Positions 35,030 to 44,173 of a stretch of 64,000 nt of DNA are shown in pieces. Source of the stretch: Oceanospirillum linum (GTDB taxonomy: Bacteria; Pseudomonadota; Gammaproteobacteria; Pseudomonadales; Halomonadaceae); contig NZ_FXTS01000003.1 in NCBI RefSeq assembly GCF_900182785.1, positions 124,001-188,000 of the forward strand. The letters are read 5' to 3'. The position numbers were made by a program, and so were the translations under genes. The notes under the pieces are model-generated. The model was not told the DNA's origin, searched no databases, and worked only from the letters and a program-made list of their open reading frames with translations. Position 1 is the stretch's first letter. Each line of letters begins with the position of its first letter.

Positions 35030-35767
35030 ATGAAAACATCAGTGATAAACAGCACACAGACCAGTGGCCAGGCTTACGGCGCTACCGATAAAGAGATAGA
35101 AAGCAGTAAGGCGAATCAGGCCACCATTGCGTATCGTTTGCTGAAGCAGGATATTATCAATGGTGCGTATCAGCCCGGAGACAAGCTGCTGATGAGTCAT
35201 CTGAAAAGTCATTACGAGATTGGTGCCGGCCCAATGCGTGAAGCACTGTCACAGTTGGTAGCAGATCGTCTGGTCACTGCGATCAGTCAGCGAGGCTTTC
35301 GTGTCGCAGAGATGTCTGAAGAAGAGCTGACAGATATCTATGATGCCCGCGCTCACCTTGAAGCCCTGATTACCGGCCTTGCAGTAGAGCGTGGCGATGA
35401 AGACTGGGAGGCAGAAGTACTGGGCGAAGCCCATAAGCTGTCACGGGTAAATGAGGTCAACACACCGGAAGAGATGCTGGAGATATGGGATAGCCGACAT
35501 AAGTCCTTCCACCAGTCCATTGTTAATGGCTGCGGATCGTCCAAGCTTCTGGAGCTACGCGCTTCGCTGCTGGACCAGGCGGAACGCTACCGTCAACTCT
35601 GGCTGAAACAAACGGTATTCTCTCAAAACGCACTGGAAGAAAAACGCCAGGAACATGCCGAGCTGGTCGATGCTCTACTCAACCGGGATAAAGCCAGAGC
35701 CGCTGAGCTGATGTACCACCATATTCTCAGCCCTATTGCGATTATCAAAGAAAGGCTTCCGGGCTAA
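35030..35767 (+). CDS. GntR/FCD-family regulator, likely controlling csiD-lhgO
   Basis: A 245-residue regulator of the FadR subgroup. The winged helix-turn-helix (about residues 30-95) contains LKQDIINGAYQPGDKLL and the family's GAGPMREAL. The FCD ligand-binding domain follows (about 105-235) with the metal-binding Asp and His residues in DARAHLE, WDSRHKSFHQ and MYHHI. It is divergent from csiD by 258 bases. In E. coli and Pseudomonas a related regulator (CsiR/GlaR) represses csiD and is released by glutarate; I infer the same role here. Confidence 0.88.
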   Translation: MKTSVINSTQTSGQAYGATDKEIESSKANQATIAYRLLKQDIINGAYQPGDKLLMSHLKSHYEIGAGPMREALSQLVADRLVTAISQRGFRVAEMSEEELTDIYDARAHLEALITGLAVERGDEDWEAEVLGEAHKLSRVNEVNTPEEMLEIWDSRHKSFHQSIVNGCGSSKLLELRASLLDQAERYRQLWLKQTVFSQNALEEKRQEHAELVDALLNRDKARAAELMYHHILSPIAIIKERLPG

Positions 35768-35808
35768 ACCTCCAACCTCTGTATTGAAGCAGAGGTTGAA
35801 GTGATCCG

Positions 35809-37521
35809 TTAAAGGGGCTTTAAGCCTACTTTTGTGATGATATCACCTTCAACTTCCACCACAATCCAGCGAATGCCGTGCCACTCAAACTGATCGCCAA
35901 CGACTGGGTGACCACCAAAACGGGAGCACATCAGCTCCCCCAGCGTCATCTCATTCTGATCAGGGCTGATAGTCAGGCCATACAAGGCAGCAAGGTCCTT
36001 CAAAGGTGCATCACCGCTTAATGTGAAGTCCCCAAAGAAGCTACGGATTTTGTCTTTACAAATTCTCGGGGCTTCATCAAACATCTTATTCAATGCAGGA
36101 AGGTCCGCCTCACGACTGATAATACACACCATATCCCCCTGCTGGAGACGCGTGCTACCGGAAGGATGCACCAGCTGTTTATTACGAAACAGAGCGGCTA
36201 TCCGCGCTCCGGAAGGAAAGCGTAGTCGCCGCAACTCTACATTATTCAGCGCTTCAGAACTCAGTCGATAGGTTAGCAGCTCATAATCCGTATCCGGATA
36301 CACACCCAGTCGGGTGCGACGCTTAGGTTCAAAAACAGGAGGCAACTCCATCTTCAGCCAGCGCGCTGCCAAGGGTAACGTACTGCCCTGAATGAGTAGT
36401 GAGATCAGCACGACATAGAAAGCAATATTAAAGTACAGATTAGACTGCTCTACCTGAGCTATCACAGGGAAAATAGCTAATACAATAGGCACAGCACCAC
36501 GTAATCCTACCCATGAGATAAAGCTGAGCTCTCTTATATTAAAGCGGAAAAAGGGCTTCAGGCAGAGAAAAACGGCTAAAGGACGGGCAACCAGAATCAT
36601 ACCTAAAGCAAGTAATGTTGCTGGCAAAGCAACAGCCCACATCTGATGAGGCGTGACCAAAAGTCCCAGAATCAGGAAAAGACCAATCTGACTTAGCCAG
36701 GCCAGGCCATCGTTGACCGGCAAAATATACTGCAGATGCGTCGAACGGCTATTACCAATAATCAGACCTGCCAGATAGATCGCAATAAATCCACTACCAC
36801 CCAACAGGTTGGTCGCCGCAAAAAGGCCTAACCCGGCACCGGTAACCAGCAACGGATAGAGTCCGGGGGCAAGGTTTAATCGTTTCAAAAGACGCGCAAA
36901 CAACCAACCGCCCACCAAACCAAAAGGCAAACCAATGCCAAATTGCTTCACAAAAATCAACAGAACAGACCAGACATCAGGGTCAGGGGCTGTCAGTAAC
37001 GTGATTAGGGTAACCGTTAGAAAAATAGCCATCGGATCATTGGTGCCGGATTCAATTTCCAAAGTAGCACTGACCCGCTCATTAAGACGCACGCCCTGAC
37101 CACCCAGCATTGAGAAAACAGCGGCGGCATCAGTTGATCCAACAATAGCACCAACCAAAAGACCTTCCAGTAAAGAGAGTCCAAACAACCACATTGCCAG
37201 CAAGCCTGTTAAACCGCTGGTCACAACCACACCGAGTGTCGCCAGCGATAGTGCAGGCCTGAGGCCAACCCGAAAGGTCGTCATTCGGGTTCTCATTCCG
37301 CCATCGAGCAGAATAATCGCCAAAGCCAGGTGCCCGATCACATAAGCTGACTCAAAGTCTGAGAAGTTAATACCGCCGAGGCCATCCTCACCCGCCAACA
37401 TCCCGATACCGAGGAAAACAAACAATAATGGCATACCCATACTGGCCGAAATTCGACTGGCAAGAATACTGAGACACAGCAAAAGAGCTGCAATAAGAAA
37501 AATAAGATTCAGGTTGTCCAT
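35809..37521 (-). CDS. K+/H+ antiporter of the NhaP2/CvrA type
   Basis: CPA1-family antiporter of 570 residues. About twelve membrane helices span residues 1-385, with the ion-site motif GSTDAAAVFS and GTNDPMAIFL. A TrkA-C (RCK-C-type) domain follows at about 400-480, then a further C-terminal domain at about 495-565, as in CvrA/NhaP2 (578 residues in E. coli). The family exchanges K+ (or Na+) for protons in volume and pH control. A TTG precedes the ATG at 37521; I take the ATG, with GGGAG upstream. Monocistronic. Confidence 0.93.
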   Translation of the reverse strand: MDNLNLIFLIAALLLCLSILASRISASMGMPLLFVFLGIGMLAGEDGLGGINFSDFESAYVIGHLALAIILLDGGMRTRMTTFRVGLRPALSLATLGVVVTSGLTGLLAMWLFGLSLLEGLLVGAIVGSTDAAAVFSMLGGQGVRLNERVSATLEIESGTNDPMAIFLTVTLITLLTAPDPDVWSVLLIFVKQFGIGLPFGLVGGWLFARLLKRLNLAPGLYPLLVTGAGLGLFAATNLLGGSGFIAIYLAGLIIGNSRSTHLQYILPVNDGLAWLSQIGLFLILGLLVTPHQMWAVALPATLLALGMILVARPLAVFLCLKPFFRFNIRELSFISWVGLRGAVPIVLAIFPVIAQVEQSNLYFNIAFYVVLISLLIQGSTLPLAARWLKMELPPVFEPKRRTRLGVYPDTDYELLTYRLSSEALNNVELRRLRFPSGARIAALFRNKQLVHPSGSTRLQQGDMVCIISREADLPALNKMFDEAPRICKDKIRSFFGDFTLSGDAPLKDLAALYGLTISPDQNEMTLGELMCSRFGGHPVVGDQFEWHGIRWIVVEVEGDIITKVGLKPL

Positions 37522-37672
37522 CAAAGTCTCCCAGGAGTGAAGGGGAAGTCACATCCCTTATATGCTACACACTTGATGGGAAAAGAAAAAATTCTCTTTT
37601 GAATTAAAAAGCTCCCGAGAGCGTTGAGAGCCAAAAAAAACTTTGCAATAACACGTTTCAAACTGCGGAGAT

Positions 37673-37714
37673 AAAAAAACGGCCGCTTCAGATCACTCCG
37701 ATACGGCCGTTTTT
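37673..37714. terminator. bidirectional terminator downstream of the TRAP-USP operon
   Basis: AAAACGGCCG pairs with CGGCCGTTTT around a loop of about 18 bases. On the minus strand seven T residues follow. Confidence 0.75.
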
Positions 37715-37742
37715 CCATGATCAACGCAGAATCAGAAACGGG

Positions 37743-38180
37743 CTACCACTTCTTCTCATCGCGTACGACAAACACCGAGCAGTTAGCATGACGCACAATC
37801 TTCTCTGCGTTGGAACCCAGCAGATAGCTGGAGAAACCGGGACGGCCTGCTGCAACAATAATCACTTCAGGTTTCATCTTATCCGCTTCTTCCAGCACAG
37901 TATCATACACAACACCGGACTTTACCCGGCATTTGCCGCGCAGATGCTCAGGTACATATTTTTTAAACAGCTTTTTCACCTGCTGTTTCATATCCCCAAG
38001 TGCCTGCTTCACCGCGTCTTCCGATAGAGAAAAGTTACCATGATGAACAAGATTCTGATCGACATAAACGGCGTGAATTTCACCTTTTTCATCACCAATC
38101 AGCTGCTGCGCCAGAGCAACCGCTTTCGGGAACATATCTTCGTGTTCCAGATCCATCGGGATCAATACCGTATTGTACAT
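37743..38180 (-). CDS. universal stress protein attached to the TRAP transporter operon (TeaD-like)
   Basis: A 145-residue UspA-family protein. The ATP-binding motif at the C-terminus reads GRPGFSSYLLGSNAEKIVRHANCSVFVVR, slightly shorter in its loop than the canonical G-x2-G-x9-G form. It starts 3 bases after the dctM stop and is last in the operon. In Halomonas elongata the ectoine TRAP transporter TeaABC ends with a similar protein, TeaD, that regulates uptake, so a transport-regulating role is a reasonable inference. Confidence 0.9.
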   Translation of the reverse strand: MYNTVLIPMDLEHEDMFPKAVALAQQLIGDEKGEIHAVYVDQNLVHHGNFSLSEDAVKQALGDMKQQVKKLFKKYVPEHLRGKCRVKSGVVYDTVLEEADKMKPEVIIVAAGRPGFSSYLLGSNAEKIVRHANCSVFVVRDEKKW

Positions 38181-38183
38181 AAT

Positions 38184-39500
38184 CTACCCCATTACCTTAT
38201 TTGGCAGCCACATCACCAAATCCGGATTCAGCATACAGATGACCAGCACCATTAGTTTCAACAGAATGAAAGGCGTTACCGATTTGTAGATATCCAACAT
38301 GGTGACATCCGGAGGGGCAATCCCTTTCAGATAGAAAAGAGCAAAACCATACGGTGGCGTCTGAACCGCGATCTCAATATTCAGGATCATCAGGATACCA
38401 AACCAGATCGGATCGAAGCCCAGGTCAACTACGATAGGTGTGAACAAGGGCGCACACATCAGCACGATAATAAATTCGTCGATGATAAAGCCCAGTCCGA
38501 GCATCACCAGCTGCATCAGGATGATGACACCCAGCGGCGGTAACCCCAAATCTTTGGTGAAACCCGCAATCATATCCTGAACCCCCATCAGCAGATGGAA
38601 ATTGCTGAACAGAGTTGCTCCCAGAATGATCCACATGGCCACAGAAACCAGCATCGCAGTTTCCATACCCGCCATTCTAAACATGCCTAAACGGAAGCGC
38701 TTAAAGAAAAAGGCCAGAATAATCGCCCCTACGACACCGATAGCACCGGACTCTGTCGGGGTCGCAATACCGCTGATAATACTGCCCAAAACGGCAAAAA
38801 TCAGCAAAACCGACATAAAGCCATCACGCAAGGTTCGTGCTTTCTCCTTTGGCGTCATTTTGGCTTCAGCACCGGTTCCCAGAGGAGCCCGGTCCGGATT
38901 CATTTTGCAGCTGATCAGGATATAAGCAACCATCACAATGATGGCAAGCAAGGCAGGGAAAAGCGCCGCGATAAACATCTTGCCCACAGAGTTCTGCGTT
39001 GAAGCCGCGAACATAATCATAGGCACACTGGGTGGAATCAGGATTCCCAGACCACCGCCTGCCATGATCACACCCAGGGCCAGGCGCTTGTCATAGCCAC
39101 GATCCAGCATCGGTTTCAGAGCGATACTACCAGAGGTCATAATACCGGCTCCGATAATACCCACCATCGCACCAATCATGGAGCAAACACCGATGACACT
39201 GATCGCCAGAGAACCGCGCACTTTGCCGATAACCAGCTGGCTGGCATTGAACATTGCATCACCAATGCCCGACCGGGTCAGCAGCTGCCCCATATAGATA
39301 TACAGAGGAATAGCCAGCAGAATAAAGCTGAACAGGGTCGCCTCAAAGGTATTGGGCAGGATATTGAAAATACCTTCCCCCCAGGTTGCATACCCCACCG
39401 CCATTGCGATACCGCCCAGCGCAAAACCAACCGGTGCACCCAGGGCAAAACTCACCAGAATACAGAGCAGCAGAACACCGCTGAGCAACTCAATTCCCAT
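38184..39500 (-). CDS. TRAP transporter large membrane subunit (DctM)
   Basis: Sodium-driven permease subunit of a TRAP carboxylate transporter, 438 residues with about 12 membrane helices. The family segments GGGLGILIPPSVPMI and GFIIDEFIIVLMCAPLFTPIV are clear. The start overlaps the dctQ stop by 11 bases. It acts with the DctQ subunit and the periplasmic DctP protein encoded upstream. Confidence 0.94.
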   Translation of the reverse strand: MGIELLSGVLLLCILVSFALGAPVGFALGGIAMAVGYATWGEGIFNILPNTFEATLFSFILLAIPLYIYMGQLLTRSGIGDAMFNASQLVIGKVRGSLAISVIGVCSMIGAMVGIIGAGIMTSGSIALKPMLDRGYDKRLALGVIMAGGGLGILIPPSVPMIMFAASTQNSVGKMFIAALFPALLAIIVMVAYILISCKMNPDRAPLGTGAEAKMTPKEKARTLRDGFMSVLLIFAVLGSIISGIATPTESGAIGVVGAIILAFFFKRFRLGMFRMAGMETAMLVSVAMWIILGATLFSNFHLLMGVQDMIAGFTKDLGLPPLGVIILMQLVMLGLGFIIDEFIIVLMCAPLFTPIVVDLGFDPIWFGILMILNIEIAVQTPPYGFALFYLKGIAPPDVTMLDIYKSVTPFILLKLMVLVICMLNPDLVMWLPNKVMG

Positions 39501-40044
39501 CTTCTGTGTCCTCTTCTTCCGGCTCAGAAATCAAAGCCTGGCCCGCAATAACGTAATAGATATCTTTCACCATATTGCTGCTGATCTGCAGTGTAATCAG
39601 CGCACCGGATATCACCAGCATCATCCAGAAATGATGCGTGTGTGGGGCCCAGTTACTCATTTTCCGGTAGTTGAACTGCAGGGCTTCGCCAAATTTTTCA
39701 TAGGCAATCATCATCAGAACGAACATGAAAAATGCGGCGAGAATACCCGTCAGAACATCAAAAATGCGCTTTGTTTTAGGTGATACAGCCAAATAGAGGA
39801 TATCTACATTGATATGAGTCTTTTTCTGATAGGCGTAAGCACCACCCAGGCCAACCAGGTATGCAAAAAAGAAGAGCGCAAGATCCTGAGCCCAGATAGT
39901 AGGTTGATTAAAGAGGTATCGGGAACCGACCTCATAGGCGATGACAATTGCCAATAGAGGCATTAAAACAGAAACACTTTTCCCTATAAAACGTACCAAC
40001 CGATCAATCCATGAGCAGTAGGATATAAATATCTTTTTGACCAT
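39490..40044 (-). CDS. TRAP transporter small membrane subunit (DctQ)
   Basis: A 184-residue protein with four membrane segments, typical of the DctQ family, including RYLFNQPTIWAQDLALFFFAYLVGLGGAYAYQ. I choose the ATG at 40044; an in-frame upstream start at 40116 would run back through the hairpin at 40068-40090 and add an unlikely 24 residues. The ribosome site is weak. It sits between dctP and dctM, with the hairpin separating it from dctP. Confidence 0.88.
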   Translation of the reverse strand: MVKKIFISYCSWIDRLVRFIGKSVSVLMPLLAIVIAYEVGSRYLFNQPTIWAQDLALFFFAYLVGLGGAYAYQKKTHINVDILYLAVSPKTKRIFDVLTGILAAFFMFVLMMIAYEKFGEALQFNYRKMSNWAPHTHHFWMMLVISGALITLQISSNMVKDIYYVIAGQALISEPEEEDTEDGN

Positions 40045-40061
40045 AACGCTATGCCTGCAAT

Positions 40062-40090
40062 AAAAAATAAAGGGCGGAGTACGCCCTTTA
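40062..40090 (-). terminator. attenuator hairpin between dctP and dctQ
   Basis: TAAAGGGCG (40068-40076) pairs with CGCCCTTTA (40082-40090). On the minus strand it is followed by a run of T residues (ATTTTTTA). It would let the binding protein be made in excess of the membrane subunits. Confidence 0.7.
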
Positions 40091-40128
40091 TTTAACAACG
40101 GAACCTGACATTCCAATAAACTCAGAGC

Positions 40129-41154
40129 TTATTGCTGTTTTTTCAGGATCTCAATCAGCTCTGCGCTGAATTTGTCAGCTTTCGCATACTCGTCCCATAG
40201 AGACTCACCCGCTTTTTTCCAGGCTGCTTTATCAGCTTCGCTTGGCTCTGGGCTCCATTTCATGCCTTTTGCTTCCATATCGGCAATCGCTTCCGCTTCC
40301 CACAGACGAGATTTAGTCATCTGCTCACGGGCATGGATCGTCGTTGCGGCTTTAACAATCGCTTTCAGATCATCCGGCAGTTTGTTCCAGGCCTTCTGGT
40401 TAACCACAACGGGCAGTACCTGAGCGCCAGCCAGTGGTAAACGGTACATATACTTAGCAACCTCTACGTGGTTACCATCGCGGTGATCAATAAGGTTAGA
40501 ACCGATAGAGCCATCAATTACGCCTGTCGCCAGGCCTGTATAGATCTCGCTCCAGGTCATAGATACCGGTGATGCACCCAGGTTACGAACAAACTTGCCG
40601 TATGCACCTGGCGCACGCAGTTTCAGCCCTTCAAAATCTGCAACTGAGTTAATTGGCTTTTTGGTCAGCAGATAAACCGGTGGTTGGATGTAAGGATCTA
40701 AGTAAACAAGTCCCTGCTCACCATAAGCACGGGTCAGCACTTCGTTCCAACCGTCTTCGTGGAACAAAACACTCAGTTTAGCGACATCAGCAGTACCGCC
40801 GGGCAGACCCACTTCAACGATACCTGCAGGCAGTTCGCCGGCATTCATCGGCTGGAAATGCGCACCCATCGTGATCAGGCCGGACTTAACCGCACCCAAA
40901 ATACCTGTGGTGGAAACACCTTCACCGGCATACATCATTTTTACAGAGATACGGCCACCGGACATCTTTTCGATGTTCTCAGCCATATTGCCGTAAACTT
41001 CACCGAAAGCAGTACCACGGGAGTACAGGTTGGCAAAACGCCAGTTATGCTCAGCAGCTTGTGCAGCGGTGGAAGTAACAGCACCCAGGCCCATTACGGC
41101 AGCCAGGGAACCCGTCAGAATCTGTTTCTTGAGTTGACCGATTTTTTTCAGCAT
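40129..41154 (-). CDS. TRAP transporter periplasmic solute-binding protein (DctP)
   Basis: Extracytoplasmic carboxylate-binding protein of 341 residues. The Sec signal peptide has a Lys-rich start and a hydrophobic core, with cleavage near AAQAAEHNW. The DctP hallmark is LKLRAPGAYGKFVRNLGASPVSM, in which the Arg binds the ligand carboxylate. The ATG at 41154 is preferred to a GTG four codons upstream. The substrate is not readable from sequence; its place among glutarate genes makes a dicarboxylate such as glutarate a testable guess. Confidence 0.92.
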   Translation of the reverse strand: MLKKIGQLKKQILTGSLAAVMGLGAVTSTAAQAAEHNWRFANLYSRGTAFGEVYGNMAENIEKMSGGRISVKMMYAGEGVSTTGILGAVKSGLITMGAHFQPMNAGELPAGIVEVGLPGGTADVAKLSVLFHEDGWNEVLTRAYGEQGLVYLDPYIQPPVYLLTKKPINSVADFEGLKLRAPGAYGKFVRNLGASPVSMTWSEIYTGLATGVIDGSIGSNLIDHRDGNHVEVAKYMYRLPLAGAQVLPVVVNQKAWNKLPDDLKAIVKAATTIHAREQMTKSRLWEAEAIADMEAKGMKWSPEPSEADKAAWKKAGESLWDEYAKADKFSAELIEILKKQQ

Positions 41155-41409
41155 CTTTTTGCTCACTTTAATTGTTATTTCAGTTTAGGGGCATCATCTG
41201 CACCGGGGTAACCATCTGAAGTGGTTTTTAACCGGTAATAGGGTCGACGATAAGAGGTCATCATCGGGACTACAAAGCGTGCGAAACAAACGGAGAACTT
41301 AACCCTTGCGGGAATCATCACCTTAAGCCACTAAAAATAGCAGGCTATATATTAGTGGTATGTCAGCATCGCGTCGCAGACTAAGGGTGAAGGTATATAG
41401 ACACGTTAA

Positions 41410-41445
41410 ATAAGTAAAGAATATGACAATTATACTTATGATAAT
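41410..41445 (-). promoter_or_regulatory. possible third copy of the LysR-type operator, upstream of dctP
   Basis: By hand count 24 of 36 bases match the gcdH block and 23 of 36 the CoA-transferase block, with the same conserved parts (ATAA, ATAT, TATA, ATAA). It also contains a 7-bp inverted repeat ATAAGTA/TACTTAT (41410-41416, 41433-41439). It is about 256 bases from the dctP start, unlike the other two, and the region is AT-rich. Confidence 0.35.
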
Positions 41446-41748
41446 TTTTTTTGATACATAAGTATCTGCTGTATTGATGAGCAGACCATCATAAATCTGC
41501 ACCAGATTAGCTCAGAGAAAGGAAATAAGTGATTATTTTCAATAAGATAGCTTTTATTTCATTTTGAAAAATTGATCTGACTCAGGGTAAGGTCTAATAA
41601 CCATACGCCTTCTAGGACTTTCAGGAAAAAAACTATGGGGGAACAGTGGCTTCTTTTTGGGGCATTTTTTCTTTTTTTCCCAGTCACTGAAAAGGCTTTT
41701 CAGGCCCGATATTTAGAGTGCATAGCCAAAAAAAGCCTGAAATAAGCC

Positions 41749-41784
41749 AAAAAAAAAGAGAGCACGGCAAAAGCGCTCTCTTTA
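41749..41784 (-). terminator. rho-independent terminator of the CaiB-type CoA-transferase gene
   Basis: AAAGAGAGC (41755-41763) pairs with GCTCTCTTT (41775-41783). On the minus strand nine T residues run through and past the arm. Confidence 0.85.
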
Positions 41785-41829
41785 GACTAAAGACTGACAC
41801 ACATGCTGATATCAGCAGCGACAATATAA

Positions 41830-43059
41830 CTATCTCTCAGAGATAACCCCTTTTGCTAACAACTGCTCTATCTGCTCAACCGTCAGACCCGTTTCCTCCA
41901 GTACTTTACGGGTATGCTCTCCCAGCAGAGGTGCAGGTTTCTCATAGGTGATAGGCGTACCGGACATTTTCAACGGGTTAGCTACGGAAGGCGATCTGCC
42001 ATTTTCAGATCCCTCATGGGCAATCTCGACTTGCATTTGACGGGCTTTAATCTGAGGGTCATCAAAGGCTTCCCCAATATTGTTAATAGGTCCGCAAGGT
42101 ACCGAAAGAGCCTCCAGGGCAGTAATCCAATCCAGGGTTGTTCGCATCTGAATCAGAGGTTCAAGAATACCCAGCAACACTTCGCGATTGGCGACCCGCT
42201 GAGCATTCGTCATGAAACGCTCATCCTGTGCCAGGTTTGGCTTGCCGGCTTCCTGGCAGAATTTAGCAAACTGAGCATCGTTACCCACCGCCAGAACCAT
42301 ATAGCCATCAGCAGTTTTGAAGCTCTGATAGGGCACAATATTGGGATGGGCATTACCAAGACGTGTAGGTGAGTTACCGGACACCAGATAGTTCATTGCC
42401 TGATTGGCAAGGCAGGCAACCTGCACATCCATCAGTGCGATATCAATATACTGACCCTGGCCGGTTTGCTCCCGTGATGCCAACGCTGCCAGCACACCCG
42501 TTGTGGCATACATTCCCGTCAGAATATCTGTCAGGGCCACCCCCACTTTCTGCGGGCCGGCGCCGGGACGGCCATCTTTCTCACCGGTAATACTCATCAG
42601 GCCACTCATCGCCTGAATCAGAAAATCGTAGCCAGCACGTTTAGCATAGGGTCCGTCCTGGCCAAAACCAGTAATAGAGCAATAGATTAACCGAGGGTTA
42701 ACTGCTTTCAGGCTTTCATAATCCAAACCATATTTTTTCAATCCACCGACTTTGTAATTCTCCAGTAAAATATCACTCTCTGCCGCCAGGCTTCTAATGA
42801 TTCCCTGCCCCTGAGGGCTGGTGATATCTAACGCTAAGGAGCGCTTACTACGATTTGCACACAAGTAATAAGCAGCTTCGCCGCGGGGGTCATGAGTAAC
42901 CGGCATCCACGGAGGCCCCCAGCTACGGGTATCATCGCCGCGTAATGGTCGCTCGATTTTAATCACATCAGCTCCCAAATCTGCCAACACCTGGCCAGCC
43001 CAGGGGCCGGCCAGAATACGGCTCATATCCAGTACCCGAACATGAGATAGCGCGCCCAT
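41830..43059 (-). CDS. CaiB/BaiF (family III) CoA-transferase, probably glutarate-activating
   Basis: Family III CoA-transferase of 409 residues. The N-terminal motif HVRVLDMSRILAGPWAGQVLADLGADVIKIERP and the catalytic Asp region (ALTDILTGMYATTG) are typical. The ATG at 43059 has GGGAG six bases upstream; an upstream in-frame start at 43080 is inside that site. A closely similar gene accompanies gcdH and a LysR regulator in Pseudomonas, where it makes glutaryl-CoA. Here it is divergent from a LysR gene, and its upstream region matches that of gcdH, which supports the same role. Terminator at 41749-41784. Confidence 0.88.
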   Translation of the reverse strand: MGALSHVRVLDMSRILAGPWAGQVLADLGADVIKIERPLRGDDTRSWGPPWMPVTHDPRGEAAYYLCANRSKRSLALDITSPQGQGIIRSLAAESDILLENYKVGGLKKYGLDYESLKAVNPRLIYCSITGFGQDGPYAKRAGYDFLIQAMSGLMSITGEKDGRPGAGPQKVGVALTDILTGMYATTGVLAALASREQTGQGQYIDIALMDVQVACLANQAMNYLVSGNSPTRLGNAHPNIVPYQSFKTADGYMVLAVGNDAQFAKFCQEAGKPNLAQDERFMTNAQRVANREVLLGILEPLIQMRTTLDWITALEALSVPCGPINNIGEAFDDPQIKARQMQVEIAHEGSENGRSPSVANPLKMSGTPITYEKPAPLLGEHTRKVLEETGLTVEQIEQLLAKGVISER

Positions 43060-43136
43060 AAGAATCTCCCTAATTCGCACGCTGCTCCTGAATTGGAGTA
43101 GCTTTTCGCTTTATTATTTATTTTATCTTTAGCAAA

Positions 43137-43191
43137 TTAACGAGACGGGAATGATAATTACAATATATAGTAGGTATAGTTTTAATAACTA
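43137..43191 (-). promoter_or_regulatory. predicted LysR-type operator between the CoA-transferase and LysR genes
   Basis: The 39-base core (43153-43191) shares 28 identities with the gcdH block and lies 94 bases from the CoA-transferase ATG and 17 bases before the lysR ATG. The start-proximal end TTAACGAG (43137-43144) is also conserved. It could serve both divergent genes. Confidence 0.65.
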
Positions 43192-43207
43192 ACATGAATG
43201 GTGAGGC

Positions 43208-44167
43208 ATGGATATTAAGCGCCTGAAGTATTTCTGCGCACTGGCACAGATTGGTAACTTCACTCACACGGCAACCTACCTTGGTATTGCTCAGCCAGCA
43301 TTGAGTATGGCGATCAAGAAACTGGAAGAAGAGGTTGACCTGAAACTGGTCAACCGGGCTGAACGTAAGATGGCGCTAACCTCTGATGGTAAGGTGTTGC
43401 TGCGTCACGCTCAAAAAATTCTTGCTGCAGTAGGCGATGCCGAACTGGAACTACAGGAGCTGAAAGGCTGTGAAACCGGCACCATTCAGTTTGGTGCATC
43501 CAGTATGCTCAGTTCCTATTATCTCCCTGAAATACTGGCTCAGTTTAAACGCCAGTACCCAAGAGTTCGGATCAATCTGGTGGAGGCCGGCACTGCATCT
43601 CTGCAGCAGATGCTGCTTGAGGGTGAACTGGATATCGCTCTGGTACGGCTGGACCGACCCCACGAACAGATCCGCAGCGTAGAGCTGTTTCATGAAGAGA
43701 TCGTCGCTTGTGTACCTGATGACCATCCACTAGCCAATCATGCCACAATCACATTAGATACTTTTTGCCGGGAACCACTGATTCTGTTTCGGGAGGGCTA
43801 CTTTCTTCGGGAAGCGGTCAGTAAATACTCCAAGCAGCAACATATTAAGCTGGATATTCGCTTTGAAACTAATCTGATTGAGTTGCTGAAGTCGATGGTG
43901 AGCAACGGAGTCGGTATCAGTACAGTACTGTCTGGTATTATTCGGCCGGAGGATAACCTGAAGGCGATCCCGTTTGATTCAAGAATCCCGTTGAATATCG
44001 GGCTTGGCTGGAAGAGAAATCACTATCTCTCCAAGGCAAGCCGTGCTTTTGTTGATTTTATGCAGGAGCATCTGACTGAAAATCTGATCAGCGAATCCAG
44101 TAATACGGCCACACCAACCAGACCTGTGCCTCATATCCTGCCACTCCCCATCAGGGAGGAGCCCTGA
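43208..44167 (+). CDS. LysR-family regulator of glutarate genes (GcdR-like)
   Basis: A 319-residue LysR activator. The N-terminal helix-turn-helix (about residues 1-62) reads RLKYFCALAQIGNFTHTATY then QPALSMAIKKLEEE. The co-inducer domain spans about 90-295. It is divergent from the CaiB-type CoA-transferase, 148 bases apart, the classic arrangement for control of the neighbour. In Pseudomonas the equivalent regulator (GcdR) activates gcdH and the CoA-transferase in response to glutarate. The shared operator at gcdH suggests it acts on both sites here. Start ATG at 43208 with GGTGAGG close upstream. Confidence 0.9.
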   Translation: MDIKRLKYFCALAQIGNFTHTATYLGIAQPALSMAIKKLEEEVDLKLVNRAERKMALTSDGKVLLRHAQKILAAVGDAELELQELKGCETGTIQFGASSMLSSYYLPEILAQFKRQYPRVRINLVEAGTASLQQMLLEGELDIALVRLDRPHEQIRSVELFHEEIVACVPDDHPLANHATITLDTFCREPLILFREGYFLREAVSKYSKQQHIKLDIRFETNLIELLKSMVSNGVGISTVLSGIIRPEDNLKAIPFDSRIPLNIGLGWKRNHYLSKASRAFVDFMQEHLTENLISESSNTATPTRPVPHILPLPIREEP

Positions 44168-44173
44168 CAGGCG

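Larger units (their letters stand above)
41155..41829. other. 675-base AT-rich regulatory gap upstream of the TRAP operon
   Basis: It contains the leader and promoter of dctP, a possible LysR-type site (41410-41445), a stem (41694-41705 with 41735-41748) and the terminator of the CoA-transferase gene (41749-41784). No open frame looks protein-coding. A short dyad GATAC-ATAA-GTATC lies near 41453-41466. Confidence 0.5.

Noticed and set aside
41694..41748. Riboswitch in the gap upstream of dctP
   Set aside because: A bulged stem (41694-41705 with 41735-41748) exists, but it is about 540 bases from dctP, next to the CoA-transferase terminator, and matches no riboswitch class I know.
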